NCBI GenBank assembly: GCA_000980705.1
Contig: LBCK01000005.1
Coordinates: forward strand, 1 to 64,000
Length of the DNA stretch: 64,000 nt
Direction of reading: 5' to 3'
Source of the DNA: Ruminococcus sp. UNK.MGS-30
GTDB taxonomy: Bacteria > Bacillota > Clostridia > Oscillospirales > Ruminococcaceae
Part shown: in pieces, positions 49,532-58,100 of the stretch
Layout of the letters: each line of letters opens with the position of its first letter
Numbering within the stretch: position 1 is the first letter of the stretch
Position numbers and translations under genes: made by a program
The notes under the pieces: model-generated
The model's input: the letters and a program-made list of their open reading frames with translations, nothing else
The model's database searches: none
What the model was told of the DNA's origin: nothing

Positions 49532-50209
49532 ATGAGACTTTTGGTAGTAGAAGACGAACAGTCCTTGCAAGAGGACATCAAAAAAAAATTGCAGCATTCA
49601 GGATATGAAGTAGATGCTTGTGGCGATGGAGAAACAGCTTCAGAATATTTAGCAGTTGAATATTATGATTTGGTATTATTAGACTTGAATCTTCCTAAGA
49701 TAGATGGAATGACGCTTCTCCGTAATTTTCGGGAAGAAAATCAAGAAACACCCGTATTGATTTTATCGGCACGAAGTGAAATCAATGACAAAGTAGAGGG
49801 GTTGGATGCAGGTGCAAATGATTATCTTTCAAAACCATTTCATCTTGCAGAATTGGAGGCAAGAATTCGCAGCCTTACACGAAGACAGTTTATTCAGCGA
49901 GATGTTTGTCTGCAATGCGGCAAAATTACATATGATACCAAAAGCCGTATTGCAGTAGTAGACGGCATTGCAATTAATCTGACACGTAAAGAAACCGGTG
50001 TATTGGAATATCTGATGTTACATCAGGGCAGACCCATAAGTCAAGAAGAACTTATTGAACATGTGTGGGACAGCAGTGTTGATAGTTTCAGCAATTCGAT
50101 TCGTGTTCACATTTCTTCACTTCGAAAGAAACTTCGTTCAGTTCTTGGTTATGATCCTATCAGGAACCGAATTGGAGAGGGATACGAGATAGAAGGAGAA
50201 TCCAAATGA
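49532..50209 (+). CDS. OmpR-family response regulator
   Basis: A 225-aa regulator. Receiver domain at residues 1-118 with phospho-acceptor Asp51 (LVLLDLNLPKIDGM) and the Lys in YLSKPFHLAEL; winged-helix domain at about 128-222 (LTRKETGVLEYLMLHQGRPIS, NSIRVHISSLRKKL). AAGGAGC lies before the ATG at 49532. It is divergent from the CXXC/ferredoxin/TlpA operon with 126 bp between, so that operon is the likely target. It overlaps the kinase start by four bases. Confidence 0.93.
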   Translation: MRLLVVEDEQSLQEDIKKKLQHSGYEVDACGDGETASEYLAVEYYDLVLLDLNLPKIDGMTLLRNFREENQETPVLILSARSEINDKVEGLDAGANDYLSKPFHLAELEARIRSLTRRQFIQRDVCLQCGKITYDTKSRIAVVDGIAINLTRKETGVLEYLMLHQGRPISQEELIEHVWDSSVDSFSNSIRVHISSLRKKLRSVLGYDPIRNRIGEGYEIEGESK

Positions 50210-51369
50210 AGCGAATGAAACGTCTTTCTTTTCAATGGAGAATTACATTGCTGACTGCGATTTTAATTGCCGGAACTTGTATTTGTTTAAATCTTCTGCT
50301 CTATCGTTCCGGTACTGTCAGCATGGATTCGCTGAACGGTTTCGTCATGAAATATGACACCGGAAACTCTGATGTTGTGAAAATTGAATTCGATGATCAG
50401 CAGATGTCTGCATTTCTCCGTCAGTTTTCTCAGGAAGTTTACGATGCTAAGGCAGCTTTTGGAAAAAAGGGCTGGTGTATTACAGCCATAGTCACACTAT
50501 TGAGTGCGGCAATTGCATATTTTGTAAGTGGCAGAGCCCTCAAACCATTGAAAAAATTTTCACAGCAAACGGAAAATATCGATCAGGACAATCTTACCAG
50601 CACACGTCTTGATGAAAATACAGCAGCAGAATTTCAGCAGTTGAGTTGTTCAGTGAATCATATGCTTGACCGACTTGCATTGTCGTTTGATTTACAGCGT
50701 CAGTTTGCAGGAAATGCTGCACATGAATTGCGAACACCATTGGCAATGATGCAGACGAAATTAGAGCTGTTTACTGAAGAACATTCTAATGTTGATGCAG
50801 AAACCTCAAAGCTGGTGCAATTTCAAATCGATCAGGTAGACCGTTTGACTTCCCTTGTTCGTACGCTTCTGGAAATGAGCAATTTGCAGTCTGTTTCCCG
50901 TTCTGATGAAATTGAGTTAGCACCACTAATTGATGAGATTCTGACAGATCTTACCACACTTGCCGAACAAAAAAACATTACATTACATCAAAATTGTGAA
51001 GATGTTCACATGATTGGCAGTGATACGCTGATTTATAGATTGCTATTTAATCTGATTGAAAATGCAATTAAATACAATCATTCAGGCGGCAGTGTGACCG
51101 TTTCTATGCAACAAGAAAATCAGCAGGTTTTGCTTCATATTGCAGATACAGGCTGTGGAATTCCGGAAGAATACAGGGAAAGTATTTTCCAGCCTTTTTT
51201 TCGTGTAGATAAGTCAAGAAGCAGACAGATGGGCGGTGTTGGTTTGGGGCTTGCCCTTGTAAGAGAAATTGCAGTACTGCATGGAGGAAGTGTGTGCGTG
51301 GAATCTGGTTCAAAAGATGGAACGACTTTTGCCGTGAAATTGCCATTGAATGGAGAAAAAACAGAATAA
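50206..51369 (+). CDS. Sensor histidine kinase
   Basis: A 387-aa kinase. Two transmembrane helices (about 12-30 and 88-106) bracket a short extracytoplasmic loop of about 55 residues; HAMP at about 107-160; HisKA with phospho-His in NAAHELRTPLAMMQT; HATPase with N box LFNLIENAIKYNHSGG, G1 DTGCGIPEEYRE, and G2 RQMGGVGLGLALV. The small sensor loop contains no Cys, so direct thiol sensing is unlikely. Paired with the preceding OmpR-type regulator. Confidence 0.92.
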   Translation: MKRMKRLSFQWRITLLTAILIAGTCICLNLLLYRSGTVSMDSLNGFVMKYDTGNSDVVKIEFDDQQMSAFLRQFSQEVYDAKAAFGKKGWCITAIVTLLSAAIAYFVSGRALKPLKKFSQQTENIDQDNLTSTRLDENTAAEFQQLSCSVNHMLDRLALSFDLQRQFAGNAAHELRTPLAMMQTKLELFTEEHSNVDAETSKLVQFQIDQVDRLTSLVRTLLEMSNLQSVSRSDEIELAPLIDEILTDLTTLAEQKNITLHQNCEDVHMIGSDTLIYRLLFNLIENAIKYNHSGGSVTVSMQQENQQVLLHIADTGCGIPEEYRESIFQPFFRVDKSRSRQMGGVGLGLALVREIAVLHGGSVCVESGSKDGTTFAVKLPLNGEKTE

Positions 51370-51417
51370 TGGTTCGTATTTTTGTGTAATGAAACAAAAT
51401 TGCTACCATAATAGAAC

Positions 51418-51457
51418 AAGCCTCTGCCAAATTTCGCTTCAGCAGAGGCTTATTTTC
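51418..51457 (+). terminator. Rho-independent terminator
   Basis: Perfect 10-bp stem AAGCCTCTGC / GCAGAGGCTT followed by ATTTTC, after the kinase gene. Confidence 0.7.
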
Positions 51458-51541
51458 ATAGTTACAAAAATAAATTTAGAAATAAGGTTTCAATTTAATT
51501 TAAAGATCCCAGCGAACTTAAAAAAAGCTATAAACATATAT

Positions 51542-51638
51542 TTACTCCTTTATCCACATAGCTGGTCGAATGCCATAACTATAATTTACATAATCGTTTC
51601 TGAAATCGCCATTATCATATCTGACGAAACAAACATAT
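51542..51638 (-). pseudogene. DUF6273-like gene 3' fragment
   Basis: The minus strand reads DNGDFRNDYVNYSYGIRPAMWIKE and stop. The YGxRPAxWI ending is characteristic of DUF6273/FGE-like modules of surface proteins. The rest of the gene is missing beyond the IS3-type copy 2. Confidence 0.5.
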
Positions 51639-51679
51639 TGGACCATAGTCAATAAAGTAGACAGAAGAAGAGAAAAGAA

Positions 51680-52528
51680 TCAAAAAAGATCTTCAAATTG
51701 AATGGGAGATAAAAGGTCATTAGCAGAGTGAGGTCGTTTGAAATTGTAAAAGTGAATATATTCAAAAACAGACAATTCCAATTCATCAAAAGAGGCATAT
51801 GAACGGCGGTTAGTTTCTTCAAGTTTCAAAAACTTGAAAAAAGCTTCTGCTACGGCATTGTCATAAGGATGCCCCTTTTTAGAAAACGACTGAATAAAAG
51901 AAGCTCTGTCCAGCCTTTTTCGGAATTCATCGCTGGTATACTGAGAACCTCTGTCTGAGTGGAAAATCACATTTTCAGGATAATTCCTGTTTTTTAAAGC
52001 AGATTCAAATGTATCCAGGACAAGCCTGGCATCGATTTTGCTACTTATTTTATAAGCTATCACACGTCTTGAAAAAAGATCAATGATAACGCATAAATAA
52101 TAAAATCTTCCTCCGGCTTTTATGTATGTAATGTCGCTGCACCATGCTTTATTTGGCTCTTTGGGATTAAAATTCTGCTTTAATATGTTGTGACAATCTC
52201 TGTCACTGGATTTATTTGCGGCTTTGAATTTCGGCTTGACAGTTGACATTTTAGGAAGCTGCATTTGCTTCATCAGTCGGTACACTCTTCCCTGACTGAT
52301 ATGTATGCCATAATTAACTTCAAGAACCTTGCGCATTTTCTGAGCTCCGTAACGGCATTTTGCTTCGGAATAAATCTGTAAAATACAGTTCTTTATATTT
52401 CTGTTTTCAATTGCTCTTTTAGGTTCTTTAGAGTTAAAATGCTTGTAATAGCTGCTGCGGTTTACATTCAGAACACGACATAGGGTTATTATTGCATGTT
52501 CGTGCCGAAGTAAATGTACAGCTCTCAT
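51680..52528 (-). CDS. IS3-family OrfB transposase, copy 2
   Basis: 282 aa, identical to the OrfB encoded at 46257-47105, with all DDE residues. See that entry for motifs. Confidence 0.93.
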   Translation of the reverse strand: MRAVHLLRHEHAIITLCRVLNVNRSSYYKHFNSKEPKRAIENRNIKNCILQIYSEAKCRYGAQKMRKVLEVNYGIHISQGRVYRLMKQMQLPKMSTVKPKFKAANKSSDRDCHNILKQNFNPKEPNKAWCSDITYIKAGGRFYYLCVIIDLFSRRVIAYKISSKIDARLVLDTFESALKNRNYPENVIFHSDRGSQYTSDEFRKRLDRASFIQSFSKKGHPYDNAVAEAFFKFLKLEETNRRSYASFDELELSVFEYIHFYNFKRPHSANDLLSPIQFEDLF

Positions 52529-52809
52529 TCTTTCCCTGAGCGTGGAGTCATTATGGCAAGCGCTTTTTTTAATATGATGTTTTCCTCCTCAAGCTGTGCG
52601 TTTCTTTTTTGCAGTTCCTTTATCTGCTTTGCTGTCATAACAGTATTGTCGTCGACCCTGACTTCCGAATAAAGCTTTATCCATCTTGAGATCGCACTTA
52701 CCGATATTCCGTATTCCTTGGAAAGCTCAGTTTGGGTTTTTCCGTTCTGGTGTAATGCCACGATGTTCTTTTTAAAAGTTTCATCGTATTGCAGCTGTTT
52801 GTTTGTCAT
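52525..52809 (-). CDS. IS3-family OrfA, copy 2
   Basis: 94 aa, identical to the OrfA encoded at 45976-46260, including the A7 slippage run near the end of the gene. Confidence 0.92.
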   Translation of the reverse strand: MTNKQLQYDETFKKNIVALHQNGKTQTELSKEYGISVSAISRWIKLYSEVRVDDNTVMTAKQIKELQKRNAQLEEENIILKKALAIMTPRSGKE

Positions 52810-52874
52810 TTTTTCCTCCTTGGTTTTTCTTCTTTCGTGTTTTCTTTTATTATACTACTTTTCTTTTCCCTTGT

Positions 52875-54179
52875 CTACTTTTTTAGTATAACACCAATGC
52901 ACTCACTAGTAGCATCGATGAACAGCGTTGTGCTGTCGCTCTTGTTCTTCTTCATGACCATGATGCAGGTGGCGATGCTTGTTCCAAAAAAAAGGTTGCT
53001 GGGCAGCTGAATCACGCAGTCGATGAAGTTGTTTTCTACCAGATACTTTCGGATTTTTCGCTCTGCACCGCCTCGGTACATAATGCCCGGAAAGCAAACA
53101 ATTGCTGCCGTGCCGTTAGATGCCAGCCAACTCAAGCTGTGCATGATGAACGCCATATCAGCCTTGCTTTTCGGTGCCAGTACACCAGCCGGTGCGAAAC
53201 GTGGATCGTTGATGAGCAGGGGATTTCCGTCGCCCTCCCACTTGATCGAGTACGGCGGATTGGAAACGATCAGCTCAAAAGGCTCGTCGCCCCAGTGCTG
53301 CGGATTGATCAGCGTGTCTTCACAGGCGATGTTAAACTTGTCGAACTCGATGTCGTGGAGAAACATGTTGATGCGGCACAGGTTGTAGGTGGTGATGTTG
53401 ATTTCCTGCCCAAAAAATCCGTTCCGAACTGCGTCACGACCAAGGACTTTTTCCGCTTTCAGCAGTAGTGAGCCACTTCCGCAGGCGGGATCGTAGACTT
53501 TGTTGATCTCCTTTTTTCCGACCGTCCCCAGTCTTGTCAGAAGTTCCGAAACGTCTGCCGGCGTAAAGAACTCCCCACCAGATTTTCCGGCGTTGGAAGC
53601 GTACATCGTCATCAGGTACTCGTAAGCATCACCGAACGCATCGATGTCGTGATGCTTGACATCTCCGAGGTTCATGTCCGCAACGCCTTTCAAAAGCTTC
53701 ACCAGCTTTTCGTTACGCTTAGGAACAGTCGAACCTAACTTGTTGCTGTTGACATCGTAATCATCAAACAGCCCCGCAAACTGCCCCTCAGAGGTGGAAC
53801 CCTTTGCAGACTCCTCGATGTGCCGGAACACACTTTCCAAAGTTTCGTTGAGGTTTTCGTCGTTGGCGGCACGTTTCAGTACGTTGCAGAAAAGTTCACT
53901 GGGCAGGATGAAAAAGCCTTTTTCCTCTACCAATCCGTCCCGTGCTTCTTCTGCTTCATCGTCTGGCATCTCTGCGTAGTCAAAGTCCGGGTTTCCGGCT
54001 TCGATCTCACCGTTGTTGATGTAACTGCAAAGATTCTCTGAGATGTATCTGTAAAACATGGTGCCCAGCACGTAGTTTTTAAAGTCCCAACCGTCTACAG
54101 CTCCACGCAGCTCATCTGCAATCGCCCAGATGGCACGGTGCAGTTCGTCACGTTCTTGTTCTTTTTTGGTGTCAATCAT
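52875..54179 (-). CDS. hsdM: Second type I DNA methyltransferase subunit, 3' truncated
   Basis: About 434 aa. HsdM_N domain ([26 protein letters not shown]), SAM motif [15 protein letters not shown], catalytic [13 protein letters not shown] and the later [20 protein letters not shown] are present. Native sequence ends at about 52897 (DATSEC); the last codons are IS-derived (IGVILKK), so roughly the final 60-90 residues are lost. No hsdS or hsdR follows; they were presumably removed when the IS3-type copy and its flank were rearranged. GGAGG precedes the ATG at 54179. Of a different subtype from the hsdM at 30137. Probably inactive without an S subunit, unless it uses the half-S or full S encoded 20 kb away. 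Confidence 0.85.
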   Translation of the reverse strand: MIDTKKEQERDELHRAIWAIADELRGAVDGWDFKNYVLGTMFYRYISENLCSYINNGEIEAGNPDFDYAEMPDDEAEEARDGLVEEKGFFILPSELFCNVLKRAANDENLNETLESVFRHIEESAKGSTSEGQFAGLFDDYDVNSNKLGSTVPKRNEKLVKLLKGVADMNLGDVKHHDIDAFGDAYEYLMTMYASNAGKSGGEFFTPADVSELLTRLGTVGKKEINKVYDPACGSGSLLLKAEKVLGRDAVRNGFFGQEINITTYNLCRINMFLHDIEFDKFNIACEDTLINPQHWGDEPFELIVSNPPYSIKWEGDGNPLLINDPRFAPAGVLAPKSKADMAFIMHSLSWLASNGTAAIVCFPGIMYRGGAERKIRKYLVENNFIDCVIQLPSNLFFGTSIATCIMVMKKNKSDSTTLFIDATSECIGVILKK

Positions 54180-54441
54180 GTTTTTCCTCCAGTGTTTCCT
54201 CTTCTCTGCATCCTTTTTCGCAAAAAGACACATTTCTGATTCGATTATACCACAAAATTGCCAAAACGTCAATGTTTTTCCGCCGATTTTAGCGTGGTTT
54301 GCACAAAGGAACTCTCGTGCCAGAGATTAGAATTTCCGATTTTCCAAGTCGTTTTTGACAAGAGAGGATGGAAAAAAACGCACTTCAACTTCTGCCCAAA
54401 AGGGTACTTTTCGCATCGAACTCGTAAAAAAATGGGCAGCA

Positions 54442-54485
54442 AAAATCCCCGAAAACACGAAACTTAACGCATTTTCGGGGATTTT
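54442..54485. terminator. Bidirectional terminator in a 500-bp gap
   Basis: Perfect 14-bp stem (AAAATCCCCGAAAA / TTTTCGGGGATTTT). It is the only clear feature in 54180-54687; the rest of that gap shows no credible ORF. Confidence 0.7.
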
Positions 54486-54687
54486 GCAACCCTTTTGACT
54501 ACGTGGGTTTGAGTGGTGGAGGCGATGCTTACAGTGGTAAAATCACTTATTTGCAACCTTTCAAAATGGGAAAAGTCCGAAACTGCGTGGATTTCTTGTG
54601 CTTTCTACTTAATCGCTTTAACTGGGTTACGATGCTAATGGATTTCACTTAGTTACGGTCATTCATTGGTTAAGCAAACCAAAAAGA

Positions 54688-55197
54688 TCAATCCAGCAGT
54701 CCTACCACAACCTGTCGCTGTGTTCCGTCATCGGTACAGGTGATGATGGTGATTCTGTCATCGCCGAAATCATCAAGCACCCAGACAGCATCCGGATCGA
54801 CGATTTTGCTTTCGGTCACAGTGTAATGATACATCTGCTTTTGCTTGTCATACAGCGTGATTTCCATGCCAATTTCCACATTTTTCAGATTGTTGAAATA
54901 TTCTTTGTACAGTGTGCTGCTGTGCCCGGCAATGCAGTAATTGCCCTTGCCAAAATCGCCACTGTCCTTGAAATGCCCTGCCGCTTTGGCGAGCGTTTCA
55001 TTGTCAGTTCCCTCTAAAATGGGGGCTTTGATGTTCAGATCTGCAATTTCCACAACTGGATTATTTTTCATCAGCATTTGTTTTTGATAAAGCCGGTAGC
55101 ACTTTCTCACACCGAAAAATCCAAGAATACTGACACCAATCAAAATTGCAATCAGTCCTGAGAGAAACATCCCCCACTGCCTTTTTCTCTTACTCAT
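54688..55197 (-). CDS. Class D-type sortase, second copy
   Basis: A 169-aa sortase with one N-terminal transmembrane helix (about 10-32), catalytic His in YCIAGHSSTLY, catalytic Cys in TIITCTDDGTQRQ and the following Arg. About half of its residues match the sortase at 11076-11588. Its ATG overlaps the stop of the BspA-like LPQTG gene (GGATGAGTAA), so the enzyme and its probable substrate are translationally coupled. Confidence 0.88.
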   Translation of the reverse strand: MSKRKRQWGMFLSGLIAILIGVSILGFFGVRKCYRLYQKQMLMKNNPVVEIADLNIKAPILEGTDNETLAKAAGHFKDSGDFGKGNYCIAGHSSTLYKEYFNNLKNVEIGMEITLYDKQKQMYHYTVTESKIVDPDAVWVLDDFGDDRITIITCTDDGTQRQVVVGLLD

Positions 55198-58100
55198 CCT
55201 CTTTACGCTTGAGGACACCAGACGCTTTCACCGCACCGAATCCGAATGCCATGAACATTGCTGCACCCACGCACAGGAGCCAGTTTGTCATGGAATTGTT
55301 TCCGGTCTGAGGCAGGTTAACTTCTACGTTGGAAGAATCTGTACCAGTGCCGGTCTTCGGGTCTATGGTATAAATATCCAGCACATTGCCGTTTTCGTCG
55401 GTCAGCGTAATTTCGCAAGTTTCCTCCGAGCGTGCGGTGATTTCTGCATTTGCTGGTGTGACACCGGTTTTCTTCTGGTAATCGTTGATTGCCCAGCTGC
55501 AAAGATCTTCATCCGCAATGTTGGTCACACTCGTGGTTGCTGCTGTTGTGATCGTGGTTGCTGATGTTGCAGAGGTGGATTCTGTGCTGGAAGCACTGGT
55601 GGTTGTTTGAGTTGTGGAAGTTGTTTCATTTGTAGTAGTTGCCTTAGTTGCGGAAGTTGTTGCAGTTGTTCCGCTTGTAGCGGTTGTTGCAGTTGTTTCA
55701 TTTGTGGTAGTTGTTTCCTCAGTTGTTGCGATTGTTTCATTTGTAGTAACAGTGCTTGCCTTGGTTGCTACAGTTGTTTCGTTTGTAGTAGTTTCCCCAG
55801 TTGTTGCACTTGTTTCGCTTGTGGTAGTTGTAGTTTCTTCAGTTGTTTCGTTTGTGGTAGTTGTTTCCTCGGTTGTTGCAGTTGCTTCGTTTGTGGTAGT
55901 AGTTCCCTCGGTTGTTGCGGTTGTTTCGTTTTTGGTAGTAGTTTCTTCAGTTGTTGCGGTCGTTTCGTTTGTGGTAGCAGTTGCCTTAGTTGTCGCGGTT
56001 GTTCCGCTGGTAACAGTCGTTGCCTTGGTCGCAGAAGTCGTTCCGCTGGTGGCAGTAGTTTCCTCGGTTGTTGCAGTTGTTTCGTTTGTAGTAGTTGCCT
56101 TTTTCGTGGAAGTTGTTTCGTTTGTAGTAGTTGTTGTTATGGTGGTCGTTGTTGTTGTGGTGGTGGTCTGTGCATTTACCACAACTGTACCGGTTACAAC
56201 GTTATAGTTTTCGCTGTCCTCCGGGGTGAACTTCCACGTCAGGGTATTTTCTCCGGCAGTCAGTGCTTTGATCTCGCTGATAATTTCCGCCAGACCCTTG
56301 GTATTGTTTCCGCTGAGGATCAGCTTCAGCTCGCTCACAAGATCGCCCTCGGTGTGGGTGTCGCCGTCCACAGCAACTTTCACCGTCGGATCAGCCTTTG
56401 CCACCAGGAAATTTAAGGTCAGGTTTGCGGTGTTGCCGTTTTTCGCGGTAAATGTAAAGGTCACGTCCTTGCCGTTTGTGTACACCTTTGTGGGCTTGCC
56501 GGAAAGCTTGCTGCCGTCCAGCTGCATGCCGTCCAGCATGGTGGAACCAGTTGCAACCTTCACGGAAACGCCGCCTACGGCATCGGCATTTTTCACGTAA
56601 TCCTGCAGGTCGATCTCGTCCATGTCCTGATCGTAAACGCACTTGATCTGCGTGGTCGCTGTGGCAACCTGAACCGGAACAGGTTTCACAATTTCCGACA
56701 GTTCCACCTCTTTGGCAACTTCTGCATCGGTTTCGTCAGACAGGAAATGCTTTTTGCAGTTCTCACAAGTCCAGTATTCCACGTTTCCGACTTCGGTGTA
56801 AGTCGCATCCTTGGCATCGGTTTTCACGAGAGAATGACGATATTTTACCTTTTCAGATGCATCTCCGAAAGCTTTTTTTGTCAGCGTAGAATCGCAGGAA
56901 ACCGTAATTTCAAGCGAATCGCCGCAGCCGGAAAATGCAAATTCTCCGATGTTTGTGACACTTTTTGGAATTTTGATACTGGTTAAGCCGGTGCAATTGC
57001 AAAACGCATAATTTCCGATGCTTGTGATACTGTCTGGAATCGTGATGTCTGTCAAGCTGTTGCATTTATAAAACGCATAATCTCCGATGCTTGTAACGCT
57101 ATCTGGAATCGTGATGTCTGTCAAGCTGATGCATTTATAAAACGCATAATTTCCGATGCTTGTAACACTCTTTGGAATGCTGATGTTGGTTAAGCCGATG
57201 CAATTGAAAAACGCAGAATCTCCGATGCTTGTAACACTCTTTGGAATGCTGATGTTGGTTAAGCCGATGCAATTGAAAAACGCAGATTCTCCGATGCTTG
57301 TGACGTTGTTCGGAATCGTTACTTCTCCCGAACAAGTTCTTCCATCGATCAAAATCCCATTTACGATCACAAGTGAGTCGTTTTCCTGCCGTTTATTTGT
57401 TAACCAAGGTGTACCAGAAAACGCATCATCTCCGATGCTTGTGACACTACTCGGAATTGCGATGCTTGCTAAATTGCTGCAATTGTAAAACGAACAAATT
57501 CCGATGCTTGTGACACTACTCGGAATTGCGATGCTTGCTAAATTGCTGCAATTGTAAAACGAACAAATTCCGATGCTTGTGATACTACTTGGAATCGTGA
57601 TGTCTGTCAAACTGTTGCAATCGAAAAACGCATAATCTCCGATGCTTGTAACGCCATCTTCAATCACAACTTTTTTTACGCTGTCTTTCTCCTGGGTTGC
57701 AGGGCTACCAGAGTCCCAATTATAGGCTTTCATCGCCCCTTTGCCGCTGATGGTCATTGTGCCGTCGGCGGTGAGTGTCCAGGTCAGGTTGTCTTCGTTC
57801 CAGTAGGTTCCGATTTGGCTTTCGTTTGCGCCGAGGTTTCCGCTTGTCAGCGTAGAGCCGTTTTCAAGAAGCACCTCTTTCAAAGAAGAACAATGATTAA
57901 ACACACCAACTCCAATGCTTGTGACACTACTTGGAATCGTGATGCTTGCCAATTTGTTGCAACTGTCAAACGCATATTCTCCGATGCTTGTGACACCCTC
58001 TGGAATTTCGATACTGGTTAAGCCGGTACAATTGTAAAACGCAAATTTTCCGATGCTTGTGACACTCTCCGGAATCGTGATGCCGGTTAAGCCGGTGCAT

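Larger units (their letters stand above)
51639..52896 (-). mobile_element. IS3-family element, copy 2
   Basis: 1258 bp, inverted relative to copy 1, with identical OrfA and OrfB proteins. Left (orfA) end truncates an hsdM gene; right end abuts a DUF6273-like fragment. No matching target duplication is seen, so the junctions have been rearranged since insertion. Confidence 0.88.

Noticed and set aside
51350..51655. 101-aa plus-strand ORF after the kinase gene
   Set aside because: It overlaps the terminator and the DUF6273 fragment on the other strand; composition is AT-driven.
45889..52896. Simple composite transposon
   Set aside because: Outer flanks are two different broken genes and no shared target duplication is seen, so one-step insertion of the whole unit does not fit.
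55607..56416. Long plus-strand ORFs rich in Ser/Cys/Val opposite the giant LPQTG gene
   Set aside because: They are antisense shadows of the repetitive Thr-rich stalk; no ribosome binding site and extreme composition.
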